Below, piece after piece: positions 1 through 8,561 of a stretch of DNA of 64,000 bases. The translations under genes and the position numbers were made by a program. The notes under the pieces are model-generated. The model had not been told where the DNA came from and made no database searches. It saw only the letters and a list, made by a program, of their open reading frames with translations. This DNA comes from Saccharomycopsis crataegensis (Eukaryota > Ascomycota > Saccharomycetes > Ascoideales > Saccharomycopsidaceae): NCBI RefSeq assembly GCF_037102585.1, contig NW_027043829.1, positions 2,046,001 through 2,110,000 of the forward strand, in the 5' to 3' direction. Position 1 is the first letter of the stretch, and each line of letters opens with the position of its first letter.

Positions 1-420
1 CAATTCGGAAACAGTATAGTGCAAGGTGGTTCTGGTATCATCAACTTCATCAACAATCAAAACTCTCTTACCAATCAAGTCGATGCCTGATTTTTCGTAA
101 TCAATCCACTGAGTTCTAACAACCTCAGCACCGAGTTTTTCGTTTTGGGTGGACACAGAGTTCAAGTCTTCATATAGTGACAAAATGATAGCATAAACTC
201 TGGTTGTTGGCATGCCTGGTTCCTTAAGGAAGGATCTCAACATTCTAGCAGGAATGAAACCACCACCACCAATGGCGATAATCAAATCTGGCTTGAATTC
301 CTTGATCTTGGCAGAAGCTTCTTGACATAACTGATGAACGTTGTTATAGGAAATGTAGACTTTGGTGGCCTCGACCTCATCGTAAGGTACAACAGTGGCC
401 TTGACTTCTTCAGTAGACAT
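1..420 (-). CDS. HPT1: Hypoxanthine(-guanine) phosphoribosyltransferase, 5' part
   Basis: This is the first 140 codons of a purine-salvage phosphoribosyltransferase, which converts hypoxanthine or guanine plus PRPP to IMP or GMP in the cytosol. The gene runs off the left edge, so the C-terminus is missing. Translation from the ATG at 420 gives YISYNNVHQLCQEA, KPDLIIAIGGGGFIPARML, AIILSLYEDLNSV, RTQWIDYE and the PRPP-binding loop VLIVDEVDDTRTTLHY, which match yeast Hpt1 almost residue for residue as I recall it. The N-terminus is about ten residues longer than in S. cerevisiae. The adjacent glycine run and the DEVDDTRTT loop mark the type I PRTase fold. There is no sign of an intron or a break in the visible part. 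Confidence 0.95.
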   Translation of the reverse strand, partial: MSTEEVKATVVPYDEVEATKVYISYNNVHQLCQEASAKIKEFKPDLIIAIGGGGFIPARMLRSFLKEPGMPTTRVYAIILSLYEDLNSVSTQNEKLGAEVVRTQWIDYEKSGIDLIGKRVLIVDEVDDTRTTLHYTVSEL

Positions 421-1019
421 TGTTTTGTATAATCTATAGAATATTTATTTATATCAGCTAGGTAAAGGTAGAGAGCAAACGGATTTGAGAATCTGGTTCT
501 TTCTCTTCTAAATGGTCTGACAAAGAGCTTTACGTTATTCTTCTCTTATTGTAAAAACAAACGGTGATTTGTTCGATGCCGTAGTATTAAAATAGGAGAT
601 GAGATCCAACACAATTTTTTTTTTTTCTCCTGTTCTTTTTTCTGGATCTTCCTCGGACAAAAAGAGTGCCGTAAGTAAAAAAAGCCGTCGGCGTACGGCG
701 CAGACGTTTGGAAAACTTTAAAAAAATTTTTTTTTGATCTCTACAATAACAACATGATGCAATCTCTTCAAAAAGACAATACTGAACAGAGAAGAAAAAA
801 AAAAATCGAATCAAAATTAAAACCAGATGCCTTCCCTTATATAAATAACAGGTTTCTTCATCAGGCAATACGACTAAAAACAAAAAGACTAAAAATAAAT
901 AGCAAAATAAATAGTAGTAAAATCAAAAAAAAAAAGAAAAAAAAAGGAAAGATGCATCAAATAAAAATGGTCCTGTTTGTCAATAAAATTAATTAGCAAA
1001 TGCTCATATCAATATAACA
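421..1019. other. Spacer between HPT1 promoter and importin 3' end
   Basis: This 0.6 kb stretch has no supportable gene. It holds the upstream region of HPT1 (leftward) and the 3' end of the importin gene. It contains several A/T homopolymers and a small GC-rich patch near 685-705. Short open frames on both strands are low-complexity Lys or Phe runs. Confidence 0.6.
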
Positions 1020-4000
1020 CTAAAAATCAACCAAAAGCCCATTATTATCGATTTCAATAGCCTTGGAAACCAACTCACCCAAGTTCTTTTGATTGATATA
1101 TGAGCTGATCAATGTAAATGCTGGGTTGCCAGAACTCTCTAAGGATTGCATGATGTGATTGAATTCTTGCAAAACATTGATTTTTTGGCCGTCACCAACA
1201 TTGGCGAAATTTTTGTGGTTCAACAATTGTAATCTTATACTTTCGTTGAAATTGTGGTTGTCCACAGTGAGAATCTCTTCCTCATCAAGGAAATCTGCAA
1301 AAAATGCCGCATCATCTTCTTCGTCATCTTCATCATCAGCACCGGTGGCATTTGCAGAGTTCGAACCCTTAGAGTTTTCAGATTGCAAGGCAGCCTTGGT
1401 TTTCTGCTCAGCCTCATATAATTTTGGAATTTCCGATACAACTTCGATCAACTTGACGTAAGCTTTTTGGATCCAAATATCGAACCATTTATTACAGTTT
1501 TCATTTTTGTTCAATTGCAAAGACTCCTTAAGAGAATCTTGATTCTTGACAAATTTCAAAATTGTTAGAATTTGCAACTTCACGGAAAACTTGCTGGATT
1601 TTTTCATTTTAACAAATGAATTGTTACCATTCATGGTGAGCCATAGCTTATTCAATAATTGGAAGAAACTCAATTGAGGATTGCTATCATTAACCATATC
1701 ATAAGGCAACTCATCAGCTTGTAAAGAGTTTGTATCGTCAATTTTGTTCAAAATATCCAACAAGTTGCTGATCTTTCCGAAATTGTTGACAATCTGAATT
1801 GTCAAAATCGGTTTATATAGAATAAGAATGAACAACAACTTCAAAAAGTTATTGATCAAATAAATGATATCAAAATCAATATATGATAAATCTGCATCTT
1901 CTTCGGTTAGCAAAACAATTTCCTCCAAATTGACATACAACACGTTCAAGAAACAGTTCAAACAATCTTCTAAAATCGATTGAATGATTTGGTTTTCTTG
2001 CATATTTGAATCGTTCACATTGTCAATACTCAAGTAATAATCCAAAACATTAGCGTTGGAGACCTTGAATAACGAGGCATTGTTGACACTCAAAATAATA
2101 TCCTCAAACAACGCCAAGGTGAAATTGATATTTCTGTAGTTAGACTCCATTATCGCATCGTTTTGAACTTGGGTATTTAGTTTGATCAATGTCAAAATTC
2201 TATTATCGGAATCCAATGTGAAATAATCAATATCAAGAACATTTTTCAACTCTTTTTCTACTTCATCTAACGATAAATTGCTGTTGTCATTAGATGAAAC
2301 TTCCTGTTGGATTTTGTTATTGAATTGGTTTTCCCAAGCAATTTTATAATTATAATTTATCATCACATAACTCTCAAAGAAATTATTAAAATAATCGTAA
2401 AAATCATTCCATCCAAAATTATTAAAGTTGTCCAAAATGTAATCAAAGTTATTTTGAATTGATCTGGTGACTCTCGATATAGATCTCAACAATAAAGTAG
2501 AAAGAGATATGATTTCATCAATCAAGGCAATCATTGAGTTGTGAACCACAAACTGAACACATGGGTCAAAATTCATAACAAAATGAATCAACAAAAGTTT
2601 TTCGGTGCTCATGGTTTCAATCATTACCGAAATATTGTTAATCACACCAATACATTGAGATTCTTTGTCTCCCTCCGCATTGGTCAACGCAACAACCTTG
2701 TCCATGTTATCCTCATTTGAGTTTGCTTTGAGGGCATAGACTTCCATTAATTCTGAAGAAATCTTAAGGAATTGTTGCGACAACTTGATTGACAATTCAT
2801 TGGAAAATGGTTTCAACTCAGCGGAAAAGGTGGTAATAAACTCATCAAGAATGGTGGTGAGAAAGTCAACCTCATACTCGGAAATCAATTGTAACAATTT
2901 GGACACAATTTTATTAACAGAACTTCTCAAATAATTTGTAATATCAGCATTCACCAATAACGATTTTAGAGCATCAAGTGCTTCAACTTGAATCAAGAAA
3001 CAATCGGTAATATCGCTACTAACAGAATATGATTCTTCGTTTATGTCGTCGCCAAGCAATTGCATAACCCCTTTAAAGGCTTCGGACAACGCGGTCAAAT
3101 CTGTAAAAGAATAGTTGAAACTTGCCAAAGCATCAAGAGCTCTAGCGGTTAAAAATAAATACTCATGGTTGAGAATTTCTGGAGTTATATATGAGTTAAT
3201 CAATTCATCGATCTGCGATTTGATAGGAGAAGTTTCTTTGTTGACCAAATGGTGAGATATTATACCCATTAGTCTCAATGCTGCTTCAGCTTCCAAGGCA
3301 TTTTGTAATTTACACGCCTTAAAATCGTTATTATTACCTGATAAATCTTGTTGAATTGATTCGGGAACGCTGTTGGTATCTTCAATTCCCTCTCTATAAC
3401 TTTTTCTCTTGACAAAAATTTCATGCAAAAATTCAAATAGCCAGCCAATAACAGAATCAAAATAAGTGTTAGTCAACTTATACATGAAATTAATCGACGC
3501 AGTATCTGGTCTGTGTGTATCATAAGGCAGGTTATAAATCTTTCTGAAGAACTCCTCATCATCTTCGTAAAACAAGGACAAGTTTTCTTGATTCAATATT
3601 ATTGAAGGGAATATGAGATACTGAATTAATGACTTCAAATTCGATGACAAGTAAGATTGGAAAATCTTTTCGTCATTTAATGTGAAACTGAAAAATCTAA
3701 CCAAATAATAAAGTGAATCATCAAATATTAACAACTTCTTGGAATGCCATTGATCAATCAAACTGAAAAAGGTTTCAAAATACTGACCCAAAAACTCTTG
3801 TTGATAATAGACTTGGAAATTCTTCAATGATGCGCTATGTTGTTCGACATTAATGTTATACCTGTTGACATCGAATTTATCACCCTGGCCATATTTCAAG
3901 AAAATTCTGGTCAAATTCGCCATAGCCCATTTCTGAGATTTCATTCTATAATCCTTTTGATTCCCACAATTGAACTTGTAATTTATTGGGAAACCGAGTT

Positions 4001-4880
4001 TAGCAATATTTAATTGTATACCAATCCAATTGTCCATATGAATAAATTTATTATTCTCAATGGAGAGTAAATAATCAGGCAAATCATTGAACATGGTGAA
4101 CTTGAAAATCTTTAGGGCTAAATATAATAAATGGAATTGGCGATTAAGTGAAGGATCCAACATATCGGCAGAAGTGACGTTTCCGAGGATAGTCATTGAT
4201 AAGTTCAATAATATTGGACTCATGAATTGTGTCAACTTGTTGAGCAACACAATAGAATCATTGACTTGGTCAGCAATGTTGATATTGGAGGTTGTCGAAG
4301 TGTTGAAGCCTTGAATGGACCATCTATAATATTTTGATAATTCAAAAGTTATCAATAACGCACTCATTAAATGGCTAGAATTAATGATATTGTCGCTTGC
4401 TTTGCTAGTGTTGATCAATTCTTCAACGACCATCAACAATTCGTGCCCAAACATATTATTATCATTTTCAGAAGACTCCAAAAAGTTGGTTATTATAGAA
4501 GTTAAGTGAGTAACAATCACCCCACCTTGCTTGTTATTTTGTTCATCCAATTTGGTGATGGACTGGCTCAATACCTGGATCAAGTTGGATTTAACTGATA
4601 CTTTATCGTTTTCATTGATCGAAATATTGCCCAACACTTTGGTAACTTGCTGATTTCTTTTCAACCAGTATCTAACAATAGAGTTCTTCACAAAAAGTAC
4701 TGAAGACAATCTGATAAACCCATCAATTTCATCATCCACTGAAAGACTCAACAAGAAATTCAAGAAATTAGGTTGACTGAGGTTATTAAGTAATGATTGT
4801 TCCGCCAACTGTCTGGTATTGCTATCATTATCAAGGGTATTTACGAAGCATTGGATCACCTCTTGTTTGTTGAAAGACAT
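1020..4880 (-). CDS. Importin-beta family nuclear transport receptor (Nmd5/Sxm1, importin-7/8 type)
   Basis: The product is 1286 aa, a karyopherin that would carry cargo through nuclear pores with Ran-GTP. The N-terminus (MSFNKQEVIQCFVNTLDNDS, then AEQSLLNNL and IRLSSVLFVKNSIVRYW) has the importin-beta N-terminal (IBN) pattern. The rest is helical HEAT-like sequence with SGNNNDFKACKLQNALEAEA and EAALRLMGII in the middle, recalling the equivalent region of Nmd5 and importin-7/8. Near the C-terminus lies an acidic stretch (ADDEDDEEDDAAFFADFLDEE), also common in this subfamily. I chose the ATG at 4880: an in-frame ATG 60 bases upstream would add a Lys-rich leader unlike any karyopherin start. 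It is longer than Nmd5 or Sxm1 (roughly 950-1050 aa), with Asn-rich insertions. It is divergent from NGL2, 283 bp away. Which paralogue it represents is not settled. Confidence 0.85.
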   Translation of the reverse strand: MSFNKQEVIQCFVNTLDNDSNTRQLAEQSLLNNLSQPNFLNFLLSLSVDDEIDGFIRLSSVLFVKNSIVRYWLKRNQQVTKVLGNISINENDKVSVKSNLIQVLSQSITKLDEQNNKQGGVIVTHLTSIITNFLESSENDNNMFGHELLMVVEELINTSKASDNIINSSHLMSALLITFELSKYYRWSIQGFNTSTTSNINIADQVNDSIVLLNKLTQFMSPILLNLSMTILGNVTSADMLDPSLNRQFHLLYLALKIFKFTMFNDLPDYLLSIENNKFIHMDNWIGIQLNIAKLGFPINYKFNCGNQKDYRMKSQKWAMANLTRIFLKYGQGDKFDVNRYNINVEQHSASLKNFQVYYQQEFLGQYFETFFSLIDQWHSKKLLIFDDSLYYLVRFFSFTLNDEKIFQSYLSSNLKSLIQYLIFPSIILNQENLSLFYEDDEEFFRKIYNLPYDTHRPDTASINFMYKLTNTYFDSVIGWLFEFLHEIFVKRKSYREGIEDTNSVPESIQQDLSGNNNDFKACKLQNALEAEAALRLMGIISHHLVNKETSPIKSQIDELINSYITPEILNHEYLFLTARALDALASFNYSFTDLTALSEAFKGVMQLLGDDINEESYSVSSDITDCFLIQVEALDALKSLLVNADITNYLRSSVNKIVSKLLQLISEYEVDFLTTILDEFITTFSAELKPFSNELSIKLSQQFLKISSELMEVYALKANSNEDNMDKVVALTNAEGDKESQCIGVINNISVMIETMSTEKLLLIHFVMNFDPCVQFVVHNSMIALIDEIISLSTLLLRSISRVTRSIQNNFDYILDNFNNFGWNDFYDYFNNFFESYVMINYNYKIAWENQFNNKIQQEVSSNDNSNLSLDEVEKELKNVLDIDYFTLDSDNRILTLIKLNTQVQNDAIMESNYRNINFTLALFEDIILSVNNASLFKVSNANVLDYYLSIDNVNDSNMQENQIIQSILEDCLNCFLNVLYVNLEEIVLLTEEDADLSYIDFDIIYLINNFLKLLFILILYKPILTIQIVNNFGKISNLLDILNKIDDTNSLQADELPYDMVNDSNPQLSFFQLLNKLWLTMNGNNSFVKMKKSSKFSVKLQILTILKFVKNQDSLKESLQLNKNENCNKWFDIWIQKAYVKLIEVVSEIPKLYEAEQKTKAALQSENSKGSNSANATGADDEDDEEDDAAFFADFLDEEEILTVDNHNFNESIRLQLLNHKNFANVGDGQKINVLQEFNHIMQSLESSGNPAFTLISSYINQKNLGELVSKAIEIDNNGLLVDF

Positions 4881-5060
4881 TTTGGAGTGTCGCGCTTCCT
4901 TTTTTTTTTTTCCCTCAGTAAATGATTTTACCTCACACACTATAGATAATCTCTCACTGTATAAGAGAAAACTGCCTATACAGCCTTATTTTTCCCTAGT
5001 ATAAAATTTTGCACACCCACCACCAAAAGCACAAACGAAAAATAGCAGGAAAAAAGAATC

Positions 5061-5068
5061 TCACGTGA
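5061..5068. promoter_or_regulatory. TCACGTGA E-box (Cbf1-type site) between importin gene and NGL2
   Basis: This perfect 8-base palindrome, TCACGTGA, lies in the 283 bp divergent promoter, about 100 bp before the NGL2 start. Such sites are bound by Cbf1-type bHLH proteins in yeasts. Binding here is inferred from sequence only. Confidence 0.4.
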
Positions 5069-5163
5069 TTAAATTGTCATCTGGATCCAATGGTTTGGGT
5101 CAATAGGAAAAAAAACTTTCTTAACCCCGACTTACTCAAATATTTATATGTGAAAATCCTCCT

Positions 5164-6633
5164 ATGAGATTTCATAGGTTAATTCAAGTATTAACCTCCG
5201 CGATAAAGAGTCGAAGAAACATGTCGATTGCTCCTATTAATCCTGACAAAGCTGCTAAAAAAGAAAAGAAGAAAAAAAAGAATGGAGGCGTCAAGATTAC
5301 ACCGGAGTACATAGAAGAACAAAGAAGATTGGCCCAAATCAGAAAGCAACAGAAAGCTTTAGAGAAGCAGCAGAATGGACAGGAGCAGCCAATAGAAGAA
5401 GCCAAAAATGCTCAGTTCATTAAAAGACCTATATTATGGTTAGATGACTCTCCATCCGAGAATGTTACATTGAAGATCATGACCTACAACTTATTGGCAC
5501 AGTCACTCATTAGAAGAAGTCTTTTTCCGACTTCTGGAGAAGCTCTAAAATGGAATAATAGATCTGCTGTCTTATTACAAGAAATTCAATTTTACAACCC
5601 AGATATAATGTGTTTACAAGAAGTCGACGCGATTCAGTTCCAAAGTTTCTGGAAGTTAGAATTTGAAAAAATGGGGTACCACCATGAATATTACAGATAT
5701 GGTAAGAAGAATCATGGGGTTGCCATAATTTACTCGAAGAAATATTTCCAAAAAAGTTCGACAATAAAATATATTAACTACGATGATGTTGAAAGTTATC
5801 CTGTGCAAGCTAGAACCAAGACTACTAACGTTGGCTTGGTCATGAAGTTGGACTTTAATGAAGGAGTTAAATGCGGGAGGCAAGGTATGGTTATTGGGAC
5901 TCATCATTTATTCTGGCATCCACATGGGACATTTGAAAGAACTAGACAAACTTATGCTACCTTGAAGATGTTTTTGGAATTTTTGAATGATCAAAACTTG
6001 AAGGCGGAAGATTACTATCATTTTTTCTGTGGTGATTTTAATGCTGAACCATACCATTCGCCTTATTTGTCAATGACCAGAAAGCCTGTTTATTACGACG
6101 ATGTTGCCAAGAGTGTTATTGAGGAATCAGTGACGCAAATATTCTCTGACGGACCAGATAAAGCCCCAGAAGAGCCTGTTGATGATCCAGATAAACCAAA
6201 GTATACTGCTGCCGCCATTGGTGCTCCAAAAGGTGTCCCTACTACTTCCAGTGGAACGGTGAATGCGGAATTGATAAAAAATCTTATTAAAATCCACAAT
6301 GAATTGCCAATGAGGGCCATATCGTTGTATTCCGTTGGATACCAAGCAGTTCATCCTGAAAATAGCACTTATAGAAATGAGCCTGATTTCAGTAATTGGG
6401 CCCATACTTGGAGAGGATTATTAGACTATATTTTTGTTATTTCCCCTTGGGACATCACCCTGACCAAACATGACGTTGATACTGTTCAGGAATTGCAAGT
6501 AAATGAAGGTATCAAACTTAAAGGTCTTTTAAGAATGCCTCCGAGAAGCGAAATGCCAGATGAAGGACTTCCAAGAACTGGAGACTATGGAAGTGATCAT
6601 TTATGTATGGTTGGAGTAGTAGAGCTTGTATAG
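5164..6633 (+). CDS. NGL2: Ngl2-type RNA exonuclease (5.8S rRNA 3'-end maturation; Ccr4-like EEP nuclease)
   Basis: The product is 489 aa from the first ATG, or 470 aa from Met20. It is a Mg-dependent 3' exonuclease of the endonuclease/exonuclease/phosphatase fold; yeast Ngl2 trims the 3' end of 5.8S rRNA. Motifs in order: MTYNLLAQSLIRR (about residue 106), CLQEVD (catalytic Glu153), GTHHLFWHP, FCGDFNAEP (290-296), MRAISLYSVGYQAVHPEN, WAHTWRGLLDYIF, and GDYGSDHLCMV with the catalytic Asp-His at 478-479. Length and motifs match S. cerevisiae Ngl2 closely. Residues 1-19 (MRFHRLIQVLTSAIKSRRN) are basic with no acidic residue and look like a mitochondrial presequence. The Met20 product begins MSIAPINPDK and then has a Lys-rich patch. 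Both starts may be used. There is no intron. Confidence 0.92.
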   Translation: MRFHRLIQVLTSAIKSRRNMSIAPINPDKAAKKEKKKKKNGGVKITPEYIEEQRRLAQIRKQQKALEKQQNGQEQPIEEAKNAQFIKRPILWLDDSPSENVTLKIMTYNLLAQSLIRRSLFPTSGEALKWNNRSAVLLQEIQFYNPDIMCLQEVDAIQFQSFWKLEFEKMGYHHEYYRYGKKNHGVAIIYSKKYFQKSSTIKYINYDDVESYPVQARTKTTNVGLVMKLDFNEGVKCGRQGMVIGTHHLFWHPHGTFERTRQTYATLKMFLEFLNDQNLKAEDYYHFFCGDFNAEPYHSPYLSMTRKPVYYDDVAKSVIEESVTQIFSDGPDKAPEEPVDDPDKPKYTAAAIGAPKGVPTTSSGTVNAELIKNLIKIHNELPMRAISLYSVGYQAVHPENSTYRNEPDFSNWAHTWRGLLDYIFVISPWDITLTKHDVDTVQELQVNEGIKLKGLLRMPPRSEMPDEGLPRTGDYGSDHLCMVGVVELV

Positions 6634-6751
6634 ATCCTAAAACAAAAAAATAGATGCATACATTAAAATAAATGATATATCCACAGTAAAGATAATGAGG
6701 TATAAAATTTATAATGTAAATTAAAATATTTAGAAAATATCTGAGAGCCAC

Positions 6752-6757
6752 AAAAAA
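6752..6757 (-). terminator. RNA polymerase III terminator of tRNA-Gln
   Basis: A run of six T on the minus strand starts two bases after the tRNA 3' end, the usual Pol III stop. Confidence 0.9.
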
Positions 6758-6758
6758 G

Positions 6759-6830
6759 AGGTCGTACCCGGATTCGAACCGGGGTTGTTCGGATCAAAAC
6801 CGAAAGTGATAACCACTACACTATACAACC
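6759..6830 (-). tRNA. tRNA-Gln (anticodon TTG)
   Basis: This is a 72-base intronless tRNA. The acceptor arms GGTTGTA and TACGACC pair, with a T discriminator. The A box lies in TAGTGTAGTGGTT and the B box is GGTTCGAATCC. The anticodon stem TTCGG/CCGAA closes the loop TTTTGAT, giving anticodon TTG, which reads CAA. It differs from yeast tRNA-Gln(UUG) at only a few positions as I recall it. No other tRNA was seen in the window. Confidence 0.97.
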
Positions 6831-7041
6831 GTAGACGAATGTTACTCAGATCCAAGCTGTTAAATTACATATTATTTCTTTAATATGCAAGGGCACATAA
6901 CCATCAAAGATAAATCCGTAGTACTGGTATATTTGATTTTGATTACAATAACATTCTACAAAGGCCTCACATTATTATTTCTCACTAATAATTGAGACAA
7001 AGAAATGGAGCATAACTTGAAGTGCTCAGTTGGTGCATTGA

Positions 7042-7254
7042 TTGATAGAATCAGGACAGATGTCTGGACTTGAAAAGTATGTGGTGACACTTGAGACAGA
7101 CCCATGGTACTGGTTCTTATTTGATTTGATTCAACTGGTTTATTTGTTTTTTATTATTCTCCCCGGAATTCTGATTGTCACTACTTTAAAAATACTTAGT
7201 ATTAGAGATATAGTACCAAAACCCATAAACAAAGACTCCCATCTCAGCTCATGA
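7042..7254 (+). CDS. Small single-pass membrane protein, unknown
   Basis: The frame encodes 70 aa from the ATG at 7042 or 64 aa from the internal ATG at 7060. I do not recognise it. After a short N-terminus with acidic and aromatic residues (LETDPWYW) comes one strong hydrophobic segment, FLFDLIQLVYLFFIILPGIL, continuing to VTTLKIL, then a polar tail. This arrangement fits a single transmembrane helix, but a chance hydrophobic ORF in AT-rich DNA cannot be excluded. A 22-codon ORF starts 38 bases upstream at 7004 in another frame and overlaps the start, so translation of this frame would need leaky scanning or a later transcript start. It sits alone between the tRNA gene and a decayed region. 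Confidence 0.4.
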   Translation: MIESGQMSGLEKYVVTLETDPWYWFLFDLIQLVYLFFIILPGILIVTTLKILSIRDIVPKPINKDSHLSS

Positions 7255-7404
7255 AGCTCCCAGTGAGATGATTAATCCTCAAAGAAAAGAGTGTGATTTT
7301 ATGAGAAAGTTATAGTATTTTACTCTACCTGTTAGAAAGACCGGCACAAAATGCCCGGCTTGCATATTATTAGAACCCCTCGATTGCTTTTTACTTTTCA
7401 CCAC

Positions 7405-7440
<36 letters not shown>

Positions 7441-7444
7441 ATAC

Positions 7445-7482
<38 letters not shown>

Positions 7483-7483
7483 T
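7405..7483. repeat. CTA trinucleotide microsatellite
   Basis: This is a run of CTA units interrupted by a few AATA variants, about 79 bases, in non-coding DNA downstream of the small membrane ORF. Confidence 0.95.
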
Positions 7484-7659
7484 TTACCATTATTTTCTAA
7501 TTCCTTTTATTACATTTTAATGGCCTTGAGAACTATTTTTTAGTTTTGAGAGAAGATCGAACTCTGTTACTGAAGGAGTTGATGGGGACACTGCTCGCAG
7601 TAACCTATCGATATTGAAGGTTATAATTGACCCAAAACACATGATAGCCAAATTCACTT

Positions 7660-8290
7660 CCAGTAATTTAGCCATGAAAGTCCTTGGAGGAGGTGCTCAA
7701 AGCCGCATTAGTGAGGGTTTTTGAAAAAATCTCGAAATTGCACAAAATGTTTGCCTTGTATCGTAACAACAACAATGTCAAACTATAATATGCAGCTAAA
7801 TTCAATAGTGATAATAAGATTCGCTCAATGATTCAGATATAGGAACAAGATACAACAAGATTAGGTTTGAATAACAAATTGAAACATTCTGGAAGATAGA
7901 AATGATATTGATGAATTAATAATGATTAAGTTTCAGAGAAACAACAAAAGATATACTGAAAACTTCCAAGTCAAGTTAGAAAACTTGAATATAAATCTAT
8001 TTTGAATCATTATTTGATGAAGAGTTTCATAATTCGTTCAAAGACACTGATACTCTAAGTAAATTTTACAAATAACATATACTAGAAAATTGCGGAGAAC
8101 CTGATCTAAATTACCAAATATATCAGCTGGACTATAATTTGTTGAAAGCCATTCATCTTCACATTGTGTCCCTATCCTCCTTGATTTTTTACAGAATAAT
8201 AACGATCTCAATAATATTAACTGATTCTTATTAACCAAAACTTTTGAACAAGATACCAAACGAATCTCAATATTGATATAATTTAAGTGC
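7660..8290 (+). pseudogene. Decayed coding relic, identity unknown
   Basis: The plus strand holds peptide stretches with coding-like composition in shifting frames with many stops, for example VLKAALVRVFEKISKLHKMF near 7690-7750, NDIDELIMIKFQRNNKRYTE near 7903-7962 followed by NFQVKLENLNINLF, and FHNSFKDTDTLSKFYK near 8026-8073. They succeed each other in one direction, as expected of an old protein-coding gene that has decayed. I cannot name the family. Both neighbours are intact, so this looks like a lost gene rather than poor sequence. Chance open segments in AT-rich DNA remain an alternative. Confidence 0.35.
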
Positions 8291-8561
8291 CATTTAGTCG
8301 AAAAAAAAAAAAAAAAATTCAATCATTTGGGAAATCGAGATCTTGAAACCTTGCGGGTGAAACATGCTGGCCCCAGCTATATACGCAAATAATGCAAGTT
8401 CTCTGAATAGCAATAATAATATTTAAAACTCAGTCAATATGAAGCACAAACTTCAAAAAACCAACTTAATAAGTTTCTACGTATCTCCAATTCTGAATAA
8501 CCAGTCAGTTCATAGTGTTATATTATTGTACATAATGCATTCCTTTTATACAAGGCAAATT

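Noticed and set aside
4881-4940. N-terminal 20-residue extension of the importin (MCEVKSFTEGKKKKEARHSK)
   Set aside because: It is Lys-rich with a T/A run beneath and lies in the divergent promoter. The IBN region begins properly at the ATG at 4880.
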